Shown here in pieces: positions 1-9,147 of a stretch of DNA of 45,770 nucleotides; position 1 is the first letter of the stretch; each line of letters opens with the position of its first letter. The translations under genes and the position numbers were made by a program. The stretch spans positions 1 through 45,770 of the forward strand of contig DUFD01000010.1 of NCBI GenBank assembly GCA_011171075.1, written 5' to 3'. This stretch comes from Dehalococcoidia bacterium. Its GTDB lineage: Bacteria > Chloroflexota > Dehalococcoidia > Dehalococcoidales > Fen-1064. The notes beneath the pieces are model-generated. The model made no database searches and was not told the DNA's origin. It worked only from the letters and a program-made list of their open reading frames with translations.

Positions 1-1
1 A

Positions 2-1120
2 CCCGGTCTGGGTTCAACTCAGCTTCCCATTGGCGCCACGCTGGATGCAGTGAAGTACTTGCCCCGATTACCGGAAGGTCTTACCATACCCAACAGCGAT
101 GTTGAGCCCTGGCCTCAGGGAGATAAGGATGCAAAGGTCACGCTGCCCCACACACAGGCTGATGCATTGGATCGCGTCGTGAAAAACGCTTTTACCGGAG
201 AGGTCTATGGTGGAATTACCTGGGGAGTAATTATCGTGAAGGACGGTAAAATCGTAAGTGAGCTCTACGATGAAGATCGTGGTTACGATATACACACACC
301 TCATCGGACCAATTCGGCAGCCAAGGGCTTCGCAGTATCGGTTGTTGGTGCAGCTGTGAAGCAGGGACTAATGGATATCTATGAAAGGGCACCCCTCCCC
401 GAATGGCGTACGCCTGGTGATCCCCGGGGACAAATCACGACAAACGACCTGTTACACATGTGCAGTGGCCTGTATACCGAACGAGCCGGGAATCCTCAAC
501 AAGAGCTCTATTTTGGAGGCGTGGCCGCAGCTGAACGTTCTGCCCTCAATATCGTTGATTGCATGCCAGGTAAGCGATGGGTCTATGCCGGGTCAGATAC
601 AATTCTGGCAGTTCGCGCCGTACGCACTGCCATCGGAGACGATGCCCGTTTTCACCTGTTCCCTTTTCAGGAGCTTTTCTGGAAGATTGGAATGACCCGA
701 ACAACCACTGAAATGGACTGGAACGGCGACTTCCTGATGTCCGGTCAGGCCTGGAGCACGGCACGGGATTTTGCCCGATTTGGCCTTCTTTATCTTAATG
801 ATGGCGTTTGGAACGGAGAACGGATTCTTCCTGAAGGTTGGTCTGAATATGTTGCTACACCAGCACCCAACCAGCCTGAAATGCCAGACGGACGTGGATA
901 CGGTGCTCAATTCTGGCTTTTCGGCCCCAAGCAGGGTTTGCCTGAGGGAGTTTACGCCGCCGCCGGTGCTCGTGGCCAATATGCCATGGTCATTCCCTCA
1001 AGGAATGTTGTTATCGTTCGCCGTGGTTTCGATATCATGGACGAACAGGGACAGAGTGGCTTCCGAATCACCCGTTTTGCGTCCGACGTTCTCACTGCGC
1101 TAGGGTCACACGCAGGCTGA
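2..1120 (+). CDS. Serine hydrolase, class C beta-lactamase / NylB-like (5' partial)
   Basis: A penicillin-binding-fold serine hydrolase, closest in pattern to 6-aminohexanoate-dimer hydrolase/esterase EstB-type enzymes that cleave amide or ester bonds. Numbering from the GTG at 50, the S-x-x-K nucleophile motif is S89-A-A-K92, the second motif tyrosine is Y179 (Y-A-G instead of Y-x-N), and a G-A-R-G-Q block near residues 306-310 sits where beta-lactamases have K-T-G. The segment around residues 230-264 (SGQAW...ARFGLLYLNDG...GERIL) is typical of NylB-like proteins. The frame stays open to the window edge, and the upstream residues read like protein, so the true start is probably outside; GTG at 50 is only the first internal candidate. 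The substrate cannot be told from sequence. No signal peptide is visible in the part present. Confidence 0.85.
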   Translation, partial: PGLGSTQLPIGATLDAVKYLPRLPEGLTIPNSDVEPWPQGDKDAKVTLPHTQADALDRVVKNAFTGEVYGGITWGVIIVKDGKIVSELYDEDRGYDIHTPHRTNSAAKGFAVSVVGAAVKQGLMDIYERAPLPEWRTPGDPRGQITTNDLLHMCSGLYTERAGNPQQELYFGGVAAAERSALNIVDCMPGKRWVYAGSDTILAVRAVRTAIGDDARFHLFPFQELFWKIGMTRTTTEMDWNGDFLMSGQAWSTARDFARFGLLYLNDGVWNGERILPEGWSEYVATPAPNQPEMPDGRGYGAQFWLFGPKQGLPEGVYAAAGARGQYAMVIPSRNVVIVRRGFDIMDEQGQSGFRITRFASDVLTALGSHAG

Positions 1121-1312
1121 AGGATGCCCCCACGAAATCTAGAGTATCTGCGTCAAGCACATCTAGGAGTTGAAGGTGACGCTGGTGAAGCCATTATCTA
1201 CCCGTCTCCAAGATTATAAACAAAGTGGTAGAATTGGTTCCTGTTCGGTACTGCCAAACAGGAAGAGGGAACTTGCTTGGATAAGTAATAGTCCGATACA
1301 GGAGGATACGAG

Positions 1313-2506
1313 ATGGCGGGTCCTTTAGAAGGCATCAGAGTTCTGGATTTTACCTGGGCGCTGGCCGGGTCCTATGGAATTATGATACTGGGAGACCTGG
1401 GAGCTGATATTATCAAGATTGAGGCACCTTTCGGTGACGGGGCCAGGAGGCAGGGACCGCGGGTTGACGGGATAAGCACCTACTTCTTCAGCATAAATAG
1501 GGGGAAGAAGAGCGTGGTTATTGACCTTCGTACTGACAAAGGCAGGCAGATTGCTCTGGAGCTGGTAAAACTGGTTGATGTAGTGGCCGAGAATTTTACT
1601 CCGGGGACGATGGAAAGACTAGGTCTCGGTTACGAGGTGCTCAGACAGCACAATCCCGGGGTGATTTATGCTGCTCTATCGGGGTTTGGCCAGACCGGCC
1701 CCTACCGTGAGAAACCAGCCCTGGATATAGTCGTTCAGGCTGTAGGAGGCCTTATGAGCATAACCGGAGCCGAGGGCGGTGAGCCGGTGAGGGCAGGAGC
1801 GTCTATTGGGGATATTGGCGGTGGTCTTTTCTTTGCCATCGGGATACTGGCTGCCCTTGAAGAGCGAAGCCGGAGTGGGCAGGGGCAGATGCTCGACCTC
1901 TCGATGTTGGACTGCCAGGCGGCAATTCTGGAGAATGCCTTTGTACGATATTTCGCCACGGGCGAAGTACCTCAAAGGAGAGGTTCTAAACACCCGGTTG
2001 CAGCAATTCACCAGGCTTTCCCCACAAAAGATGGATATATAGCCTTCTCTGTTGGAGGTCTTGAGCAGTGGACCGCCTTTCTTGAGATAATTGACCGCCT
2101 CGACCTTCTCTCTGAAGAGAAATACCATGACCGATACTCCCGGGCGATGAATATTAAGGAGCTGGAGCCAATTATAATTGAGGCGCTTAAACATAAAACA
2201 ACCGATGAATGGCTTGAAAAGTTCGAAGCTATCAGCATACCGTGTGGCCCGGTAAACGATATTGCCAAGGCAACTGAAAATCCTCAGCTGCTCCATCGGA
2301 ATATGTTTATCGACTTACCCTGCCCAGGTACGAAGCCAGGCAGCTTAAAAGTGTCCAATACACCAATCAGACTGTCACGAACACCGCCAGAAATTAAGAA
2401 AGGTGCCCCAGACCTTGGCCAGTATACTGAGGAAGTGCTGTCAACACTACTTGGCATGAGTCCACCGGAGATTGCATCCCTGAAAAATGAGGGAGTAATC
2501 AAATAA
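1313..2506 (+). CDS. CaiB/BaiF (family III) CoA-transferase
   Basis: A 397-residue family III CoA-transferase, which moves CoA between an acyl-CoA donor and a carboxylic acid through an aspartyl intermediate. The N-terminus (PLEGIRVLDFTWALAG), the block around residues 120-131 (ALSGFGQTGPY) and the G-D-I-G-G-G stretch with Asp167 at the position of the family catalytic aspartate are all present; length is normal for the family. The ATG follows an AGGAGG-type ribosome binding site about 7 nt upstream. An SDR follows 99 bp downstream in the same direction, so the pair may act on the same CoA thioester in fatty-acid or aromatic-acid catabolism. The acyl substrate cannot be predicted. Confidence 0.93.
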   Translation: MAGPLEGIRVLDFTWALAGSYGIMILGDLGADIIKIEAPFGDGARRQGPRVDGISTYFFSINRGKKSVVIDLRTDKGRQIALELVKLVDVVAENFTPGTMERLGLGYEVLRQHNPGVIYAALSGFGQTGPYREKPALDIVVQAVGGLMSITGAEGGEPVRAGASIGDIGGGLFFAIGILAALEERSRSGQGQMLDLSMLDCQAAILENAFVRYFATGEVPQRRGSKHPVAAIHQAFPTKDGYIAFSVGGLEQWTAFLEIIDRLDLLSEEKYHDRYSRAMNIKELEPIIIEALKHKTTDEWLEKFEAISIPCGPVNDIAKATENPQLLHRNMFIDLPCPGTKPGSLKVSNTPIRLSRTPPEIKKGAPDLGQYTEEVLSTLLGMSPPEIASLKNEGVIK

Positions 2507-2605
2507 CTTCGGATTAACTACGAGATACCAATCAGACGCAACAAAACAACTTTATTCATACCATAAAGTGAATGGATAAAAATCGTTAGCTATGGAGGTA
2601 AATTA

Positions 2606-3388
2606 ATGTTTCCAAAAGAATATGATGTTTCGGGGAAAGTCGTTTTGATTACCGGTGCCGGGCGTGGTATTGGCAAAGGAATTGCAGAGGTTTTGGCCGA
2701 GGCGGGGGCCGAAATAGCATTAAATGCACTTACCAATCGATTTGTAGTAGACACAGCAAGAGAAATTGCTACGGCCAGCGAGAGTAAAGTTGTTCCAATT
2801 TTGGCTGACGTGACCAAAACCCAAGAAGTAAACCAACTCATAGAAAAGGTTCTCGATGAGTTCGGTCGTCTGGACGTATTGGTAAATTGCCTGGGTGATG
2901 CAATTGGGCAACCACTTATAAAATTTACGAACGATGCAACAATTCCAATCTCGGACGAAGATTTAAAGAGAATAATTGATATTAACCTGACTGCCGCCAT
3001 TCTATGCACAAGAGCGGCAGGTGAGCATTTCCTCAAGCAACGTAGGGGTAAGATTATCAATATTTCATCGGTTACTGCGGGTAGAGGGGGGAGTGGTCTG
3101 GTTATATATACTCTGGCAAAGGCAGCCATTATAGGCTTCACCAGGTCTCAGGCTCTTGAATGGACATCTTATAACATTCAGATTAACTCAATTGCGCCAG
3201 GTCTTTTCCCGGATGTTCAACATCGTCAGGTAACAGAAAGTAATATCCAAGCGTTGGCCAAAAGGATACCTATGGGAAGAACGGGAATGGTGCGCGAAGT
3301 GGGTTTGCTGGCCCTTTATCTGGCTTCACCGGCATCTGACTATATGACGGGCCAGACTATCTTCTTAGATGGGGGTATGACTCTGTAA
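2606..3388 (+). CDS. Short-chain dehydrogenase/reductase (SDR)
   Basis: A 260-residue classical SDR (NAD(P)-dependent oxidoreductase). The Rossmann glycine motif T-G-A-G-R-G-I-G lies at residues 16-23, the serine of the catalytic set at about 154-155, and Y168-x-x-x-K172 is intact. The N-A-G motif after strand 4 is altered to N-C-L-G. The C-terminus has the usual TGQTIFLDGG cofactor/interface segment. The ATG is preceded by TGGAGG. It follows the CoA-transferase, suggesting a 3-hydroxyacyl-CoA dehydrogenase or 3-oxoacyl reductase role, but SDR substrates are not readable from sequence. Confidence 0.92.
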   Translation: MFPKEYDVSGKVVLITGAGRGIGKGIAEVLAEAGAEIALNALTNRFVVDTAREIATASESKVVPILADVTKTQEVNQLIEKVLDEFGRLDVLVNCLGDAIGQPLIKFTNDATIPISDEDLKRIIDINLTAAILCTRAAGEHFLKQRRGKIINISSVTAGRGGSGLVIYTLAKAAIIGFTRSQALEWTSYNIQINSIAPGLFPDVQHRQVTESNIQALAKRIPMGRTGMVREVGLLALYLASPASDYMTGQTIFLDGGMTL

Positions 3389-3804
3389 ACGATTGACGGC
3401 AATCTATTCTATGACCTTATCATTTGATACGGTTATACAGGGTGATGTGAAAAATTCATGCAGAGCACATTCTTGCGGGTAATCCGAGTCTTTGTGATAT
3501 CTTAAACGCTGTACTAGATTGTTATATTTCCATAAAGAATGTTGTAGCATTTCAAGGGTGACATGTCTTCGGCAATTATAAACAATGCCTTCGGTCCTCT
3601 CCGTTGAATTACCCCGGTGACTTTCAGCCAACCTTCTCTAAGAAATGACGTCCCCGCATTTTCCCACAAAGTTTTTCACCAAAATCGAGCATTGTGAGCC
3701 TCACATCCCAACTGATATAATAGTTAATACACTTGGGAAAAGCAGCAACTACTACAGGCTTAAAGCTTGAAAGGTAATTTAGAACACGCCATTAGGAGAC
3801 ATAA
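3389..3804. other. 416-bp intergenic region without a convincing gene
   Basis: Both strands were read. A 75-codon frame on the minus strand (3404-3631) has no recognisable motif or convincing ribosome binding site and is not called. The only recognisable signal is a promoter-like element near 3692-3721 facing the ABC ATPase gene. Confidence 0.6.
3692..3721 (+). promoter_or_regulatory. Probable sigma70-type promoter of the ABC ATPase gene
   Basis: TTGTGA at 3692-3697 (4/6 match to the -35 box), an 18-nt spacer and a perfect TATAAT at 3716-3721. The predicted start lies about 75 nt before the ATG at 3805. Based on consensus matching only. Confidence 0.4.
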
Positions 3805-4851
3805 ATGCTCGAGGTTAAGAACTTATCAGCAAGGCGGGAGGAATTCTATCTAAAGGATGTATCCTTTACCGTTCAGGATGGGGAGTATTTTGTCCTTTTA
3901 GGGCCTACGGGTGCTGGTAAGACCGTTCTGCTAGAGTCCATTGCCGGCATAATGGGTATTCGCGGTGGCGAGGTATGGATTAACGGTAGAAATGTGACTT
4001 CGCTCACGGTACTCGAGAGAAGAATAGGCTTTGCCTACCAAAAATACGCTCTCTATCGTCATATGCCGGTTCGTGACAACATATCCTTTGGGCTGACGTG
4101 GCGATTTAAATCGCAGAAAGAGATTGATAAGGCTATTGACCAAGTGGTTGAGCTCCTCAATCTGCAGAACCTGCTCAGTAAAAGACCCTGGGCACTGAGC
4201 GGAGGTGAAAGTCAGAAAATATGCCTAGCCAGAGCAATTGCGATAAGACCTGACCTTCTTCTTCTTGATGAGCCATTAGGTTCAGTCGATCCTGAATCAA
4301 GGGAAATTACTGAGCGAGAACTCAAGGATACGCACAACCGTCTTGGACTAACCACCATTCATGTTACGCATGATTTTGAGGAAGCGATTGCTCTGGGTGA
4401 CCGTATAGCAGTAATGATCGGAGGTAGCATTATTCAGGTGGGTACTCCTCTTGAGGTGTTTCGCCACCCGAATTCGGAAGCTGTTGCCCGGTTTCTGATG
4501 ACGAGAAACATCTTTGATGGAGAGGTGCAAGATGGTCTTGATGGGCAGAGTGTCTTCTACCTTGACGGAACGCAAATAAATGTGTTCACGGATCTGCGTG
4601 GTAGGAGACATGCTTCAGTCCGACCGGAAGACATTATCATTATGACCGATTCACCTGACTCCGATACCGATAATACTTTGCAGGGTACCATCACACGCAT
4701 ATCTGACCGTGGATCAATTGCCTACGTATGGGTAGATGTACCCCCAGAATTTACCTGTCTTTTACTTCGCCCCTCGCTTGAGAAAATGGGCTTGAAGGAA
4801 GGGCAACAAATAAATATCAGATTCAATGCCTCAGCGGTTAACGTCTTCTGA
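3805..4851 (+). CDS. ABC transporter ATP-binding protein, ModC/WtpC (molybdate/tungstate or sulfate) type
   Basis: A 348-residue nucleotide-binding subunit of an ABC importer. Walker A GPTGAGKT is at residues 33-40, Q79 in the Q-loop, the signature LSGGE at 131-135, Walker B LLLLDEP at 151-157 and the H-loop histidine at 189. The C-terminal roughly 110 residues resemble the TOBE-like regulatory/oligosaccharide-binding extension of molybdate, tungstate, sulfate and sugar importers. The motif pattern is nearest to ModC/WtpC. The gene stands alone: no permease or binding-protein gene is adjacent, so its partners must be elsewhere if it is active. Start chosen by AGGAGA 7 nt before the ATG. Confidence 0.88.
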   Translation: MLEVKNLSARREEFYLKDVSFTVQDGEYFVLLGPTGAGKTVLLESIAGIMGIRGGEVWINGRNVTSLTVLERRIGFAYQKYALYRHMPVRDNISFGLTWRFKSQKEIDKAIDQVVELLNLQNLLSKRPWALSGGESQKICLARAIAIRPDLLLLDEPLGSVDPESREITERELKDTHNRLGLTTIHVTHDFEEAIALGDRIAVMIGGSIIQVGTPLEVFRHPNSEAVARFLMTRNIFDGEVQDGLDGQSVFYLDGTQINVFTDLRGRRHASVRPEDIIIMTDSPDSDTDNTLQGTITRISDRGSIAYVWVDVPPEFTCLLLRPSLEKMGLKEGQQINIRFNASAVNVF

Positions 4852-4977
4852 AGAGCCAGCCAGTAATGTCAATCGAGTACTGTAATCCCTGAGATTCCCA
4901 TATGTTAGTGCTGGCCTGTGCTGACTCTTTTTAGAGAGATACCTGGTATCGCCTACGGGGGCCACGCTTAGAGCTTA

Positions 4978-5211
4978 CTAGCTGATACGGCCTAGAAGGA
5001 ATGACACTATCAAGTGACGTTCTATCCTAGTCAATTGATGGTTTATAATTTCCCACTCCCCACCTTCAGGCATGTTCTTAATTGCGTTTTTTACTTTATT
5101 CAATATGCTGTTTAAGCCAAGCGCCATGCTTTGTGATACTTCATCATCAGTTGCATCTGCCATTCCTATTTTCAATTCAACCGTCTGAACCATTACTCCG
5201 TAATCTATCAT
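4978..5211 (-). CDS. Small protein of unknown function (77 aa)
   Basis: No family recognised. A short soluble, mostly helical-looking protein rich in Asp/Glu and Ile/Leu. An in-frame ATG 21 nt upstream (at 5232) exists, but a GGAGG at 5217-5221 sits at ideal distance from the ATG at 5211, so the shorter start is preferred. Upstream of the gene is an 8-bp inverted repeat, AGAGAACA (5224-5231) and TGTTCTCT (5245-5252), which could be an operator. It lies immediately outside the left boundary of the tRNA-bounded segment. Confidence 0.5.
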   Translation of the reverse strand: MIDYGVMVQTVELKIGMADATDDEVSQSMALGLNSILNKVKNAIKNMPEGGEWEIINHQLTRIERHLIVSFLLGRIS

Positions 5212-5269
5212 CTCAACCTCCAAAGAGAACATGACCCGAAGTCTTGTTCTCTCGGGTGAAATTCGAGTC

Positions 5270-5304
5270 TAGGCCGTGCAGGTCTCGAACCTGCGACACC
5301 CTGA
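5270..5304 (-). repeat. 35-nt copy of the tRNA-Lys 3' half (putative att site)
   Basis: This stretch is identical, in the same orientation, to 11805-11839, the 3' part of the intact tRNA-Lys gene: 3' strand of the anticodon stem, variable loop, T-arm, acceptor 3' strand and discriminator base. The left edge coincides exactly with the discriminator base. It lacks the 5' half, so it cannot encode a tRNA. Such 3'-end duplications are the usual mark of tyrosine-recombinase integration into a tRNA gene. Confidence 0.8.
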
Positions 5305-5508
5305 CTTAAAGATACAAAAGGTTTGTCAATGGATAGGTAAAGGCACGTTTATTCGACGTCACAAATTAGTACAATGTGACAGAACCGCCCTCTGTTATCC
5401 GCTTACCTCGAGCAGAATCATCCTTATGTACAGCAAGTCCATTGGAGTAGGCCTTAAGCCTTGACGACCCCGACCCACACTAACTATAATGTTGACCAAG
5501 CAAGAAAA

Positions 5509-8500
5509 ATGCGAAATATAGTGGTTAGTGGGAAGAAATCTCCACATTTTGCGGTTGTCTTTTTAGTAACTATCGTTTCCCTCGGGATTTTTGTCTCCGG
5601 TAGTACAGGAGCAAGCTCTCTAGACCTAGCAGCGAGTTCCCCTAAGCAACTGTCAACCACTCCGTCTATACCAGGCCTTCTCGCGCCATCTGTTGATACC
5701 ATACAGGCGGGACTATGTGGAGAGATAGAGACGGATATCATAACTATGGAACTCGACGGTGGGGACGAAGCAGTGCTTCTGGGCACGTCGCGTGGGCTTT
5801 ATATCATCTCGCAAGGTGTTTTACTGAGCTACATCCCGACACCAAACTCTGTCATGGATATCGCCCTGCTCGATGATTTGACCGGGGACTATCAGCAAGA
5901 TATTGTCATTGCTATCTGGGATACCTACTTCCCTAATATCCGATGCTACGACAGTGATACTGGTGATAAGCTTTGGCAGTTCATACCAAAACAGGAAGTC
6001 TTCATCGACAACCTCATGTGGACTGAGTTACAGACGCCAACCTTCAACCTTGAAAACCTGGACGTTAATGGTGATGATATCGAGGATGTAGTTGCGACCT
6101 CCGGCTATCGGGTCTATGCCATTGACGGTAGAACCGGCAGTGAAATCTGGGCTTGCGAAACCAGCAATAACCTCTGGAGAATAGCGGTTACCGCCGATTT
6201 TAACGCGGATGGCTCTCCTGACCTCGCGGTAGGAGGACAAAACGGATACATGTATGTCCTCAGCAGTGAAAGCGGTGAACTGCTCTGGGGAGAGAGGGTA
6301 GCCGAGAGGTACGACGTAATCAATGACAGGAATGAGGTCTGGACTACCGTCGACCGTTCAATCTGGGACATATTGCCCGTTAGCAGCAGAGGAAATTCAA
6401 AAGCGGCGGTCAGCTCAGAGGATGGCAAAGTACGCCTTATCGATCTCAGCGACGGGACTACCGAGTGGGAAGTTGAGGTCGTTACATATATAACATCGCT
6501 ACAATATGATTATTACCGGCAGAACTCACAAAAGCCCACCAGCCCTGGGGACAGAAACTTTTTTAACATCCGGCTTCTCTTGGTTGATGATATCTCAGGG
6601 GACGGCATCGAGGATGTCCTTGCGTCGACTCACATAGGTGAGGGCAGGTCCGGACTGTTCATGATAAACGGCGCATCAGGATTAGTCATCTGGCAAAAGC
6701 CGGCATTGGACTTGGGTAACATCGCCCAGATAGAAGAAGTCTCCATTGGTGGAGAGCGCGTTGTTCTTTTACCCAAGGGGAAGACTGGTTTCGTCGACGA
6801 ACTAGATGTGATAGACCTCAACAGTGGTACGACTCTGGAGACCATCGAGATAGAGTCTGGCCCCGAATCTACCAGTGGAAATGTGTACAGAGTCAGGGGA
6901 AACACTGACGATGAATTTATTTTGGCCTCAGACTACGGAGACCTCTTGCTGGTCTCCGCTGAAGGTGACGTTCTCTGGGATTACCCCAGAGTAACCGACG
7001 TCGCGGTGGAGCGGGGTGACTTCTGTGGCGATGCAAGTGAAGACCTCCTCGTCCGGTCAGAAACCTATCCATCCGGCAGAAACAGTGCTCCTACAGCTAG
7101 AGTCCTCTATGTGGTAGACGGGGGCACTAGGGAGAAAGTCTGGACCCATGAGGTGCCTTATGAAGTATTCGTAGCTACCGGTGGTATCAGCAACATCCAT
7201 ATCACACCTGACCTCAACGGAGATGGAAAGCAGGATATCGCTGGTTACATCCAGATACCCGAGTCAAAACGAAGCGATGAAGAGTATGGTGATGGCACCA
7301 GAATTATACTGCTCAGCGGGAAAGATGGTACCGTTCTGCTCAAGCAACCAGTTGTGTCTGCGACCTACTATGGAGTCTGGGACGAACTCTATGATGACCC
7401 TTCCTGCCACGAAGATTATATCCGCCAGTGGTATGAACAGGAACTACAGAGACAACTGGACGAAATAGAAAAGAACTTGCGCCAGCAAGGCATTCCCGAG
7501 GCCGAGATTCAGCAGCGGTTAAACGGCGAGGAGGCAGGCCGACGCCAGGGCTTTGAAGAGAACGAACTGCCCCAACGGCTTGAGGAACTACAGAGACGTC
7601 TGGAAGACGAGGAGAAAAACCGGCGGATAAACAAATGGATTCTATCTTTCGGTATAGCCTGTTTCGATAAGGCAGGGCCAGCCCCGGTCTGTCTTCTGGT
7701 CAAGACCCCCCGTGATATGTACTTACTAGACCCCTCGGGGGAGATTCTACTGACGTGGACATTCGAGCTATGGATGTATCAGGGGCCATTTGAAAATGAA
7801 CCCGAACTCCCGGCAGGAGTAAAGACTGGTCTGGCAGGTGGCCACTGGAACAGACAGTTGGTGCTTGATGACATTAATGATGACGGGGGAAGCGACCTGG
7901 TTATATTCGCCAACAATGAGATATATATTGTCACGACTGACATTGGCACACTAACCGGCAGTCTTGATTACGAGACTTTTATGACAATCGAGGTGGAAGA
8001 AGGGATAGAAGGACAGCGGGGGTGGTTGGGAGACGACCTCGACGGTGATGGCATCAGGGAATTCTGCTACTACCGGCATCAGGAGGGCCGCCCCTCCATG
8101 CTTACCTTCATGTCACCGGTGACCGGTGAAGAGGTTCTTGAAATGGAGTACGATGCCAACAGAACCACCATAGACACCAGCTGTGCTGATTTTGATGGCG
8201 ACGGTTGTAACGATACTCTGCTATTTCAAAGATGGGTAGAGGATAAGGAAGGGCCTAAACTTGAGATACTGAGCGGCCAGAATAGGGCCGTCATCTGGGA
8301 GTACAATGATTACCGTGAGGGACACTTATTTAATGAAGCAAATTACCAGGGTAGTATCAAGACCGCCTGCCCCATTTCAGACATCTCCGGCGATGGCGTA
8401 GCTGACCTGGCCCTGATTAGAACTCTAACCTGGCAGCCCGGTGCTCAGATTTTGCTATACGATGTGAACCATGACAGCGAGATAAAGTGTATCGTGCTGG

Positions 8501-9147
8501 AGGAAATCGATTCTGCGGTACGCCGTGACCAGAGATGGCATCCCGGATTTCTGGTCGAGGAGATAACGGATGTCAACGGTGACGGCACGAAGGAACTGGT
8601 GGCGATTATGGCGTTTGGGAATACGGCTGAGGAGAAGGAGTGGCAGCTTATGGTGGTAGATGTTCACCAGGAGCAGCCGCTTGCTGATTTCCGGATAATA
8701 GGCTCTGATTGTATCGAGTTGGAGACACGGAACGAGTTTGGTATGACCGGGTTTACGGGTGAGGTCTACCTTCTGGATGTAGCCTGTAATCTTCAAATTA
8801 CGGCACCTGCTGATGGCAGCACGCAGACCTCGCCAACGACTGTCGAGTGGGTTGGAACAGGTGATGGGGCCTTTAACCAGGTATTTATAGACGGGATAGA
8901 GGTGGGGAGGACCAACGATAATGAACTCACCATACCAACCAATCAGGGCGAGCATGAACTTGAGCTCCGTTCGCTTGATGAATATGGGCGAGGGATATAT
9001 CAGACGGTGACCTTCTCTGTAGAGAAGAGTTCCTCAGCCGTCACCCAGTTGATTATCTGGCTGGCTATATTTTTAATCATCGCTCTGGTGCCGGTGGGGT
9101 GGGGGTTCATAATTAGGAGGCAACGCAGGAAGGCGCATCGTGGATAG
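5509..9147 (+). CDS. Large FG-GAP/beta-propeller-type surface protein with C-terminal membrane anchor
   Basis: A protein of about 1212 residues predicted to sit on the outer face of the membrane. It starts with a basic N-terminus and hydrophobic signal segment (about residues 12-36), carries around ten calcium-loop-like D-x-[ND]-x-D-G repeats typical of FG-GAP/integrin-like or PQQ-like propeller blades (for example DVNGDD near residue 185 and DINDDG, DLDGDG, DFDGDG, DISGDG, DVNGDG further on), a Glu/Arg/Gln-rich coiled coil at about 638-709, an Ig-like domain at about 1096-1174, one transmembrane helix at about 1180-1200 and a basic tail. A TTG 48 nt upstream (5461) would put 16 polar residues before the signal segment; the ATG at 5509 gives a normal signal peptide, but neither has a good ribosome binding site. 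It overlaps the following ABC ATPase gene by 8 nt, so the two are co-translated. Ligand unknown. Confidence 0.82.
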   Translation: MRNIVVSGKKSPHFAVVFLVTIVSLGIFVSGSTGASSLDLAASSPKQLSTTPSIPGLLAPSVDTIQAGLCGEIETDIITMELDGGDEAVLLGTSRGLYIISQGVLLSYIPTPNSVMDIALLDDLTGDYQQDIVIAIWDTYFPNIRCYDSDTGDKLWQFIPKQEVFIDNLMWTELQTPTFNLENLDVNGDDIEDVVATSGYRVYAIDGRTGSEIWACETSNNLWRIAVTADFNADGSPDLAVGGQNGYMYVLSSESGELLWGERVAERYDVINDRNEVWTTVDRSIWDILPVSSRGNSKAAVSSEDGKVRLIDLSDGTTEWEVEVVTYITSLQYDYYRQNSQKPTSPGDRNFFNIRLLLVDDISGDGIEDVLASTHIGEGRSGLFMINGASGLVIWQKPALDLGNIAQIEEVSIGGERVVLLPKGKTGFVDELDVIDLNSGTTLETIEIESGPESTSGNVYRVRGNTDDEFILASDYGDLLLVSAEGDVLWDYPRVTDVAVERGDFCGDASEDLLVRSETYPSGRNSAPTARVLYVVDGGTREKVWTHEVPYEVFVATGGISNIHITPDLNGDGKQDIAGYIQIPESKRSDEEYGDGTRIILLSGKDGTVLLKQPVVSATYYGVWDELYDDPSCHEDYIRQWYEQELQRQLDEIEKNLRQQGIPEAEIQQRLNGEEAGRRQGFEENELPQRLEELQRRLEDEEKNRRINKWILSFGIACFDKAGPAPVCLLVKTPRDMYLLDPSGEILLTWTFELWMYQGPFENEPELPAGVKTGLAGGHWNRQLVLDDINDDGGSDLVIFANNEIYIVTTDIGTLTGSLDYETFMTIEVEEGIEGQRGWLGDDLDGDGIREFCYYRHQEGRPSMLTFMSPVTGEEVLEMEYDANRTTIDTSCADFDGDGCNDTLLFQRWVEDKEGPKLEILSGQNRAVIWEYNDYREGHLFNEANYQGSIKTACPISDISGDGVADLALIRTLTWQPGAQILLYDVNHDSEIKCIVLEEIDSAVRRDQRWHPGFLVEEITDVNGDGTKELVAIMAFGNTAEEKEWQLMVVDVHQEQPLADFRIIGSDCIELETRNEFGMTGFTGEVYLLDVACNLQITAPADGSTQTSPTTVEWVGTGDGAFNQVFIDGIEVGRTNDNELTIPTNQGEHELELRSLDEYGRGIYQTVTFSVEKSSSAVTQLIIWLAIFLIIALVPVGWGFIIRRQRRKAHRG

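Noticed and set aside
1238-1264. Inverted repeat TTCCTGTT / AACAGGAA upstream of the CoA-transferase
   Set aside because: An 8-bp dyad with no second copy and no regulator gene nearby; could be chance.
1676-2296. 206-codon minus-strand frame opposite the CoA-transferase
   Set aside because: Antisense shadow of a well-supported gene; composition is unlike a real protein.
3404-3631. 75-codon minus-strand frame in the 416-bp gap
   Set aside because: No convincing start site, motif or codon bias; the gap is better treated as non-coding.
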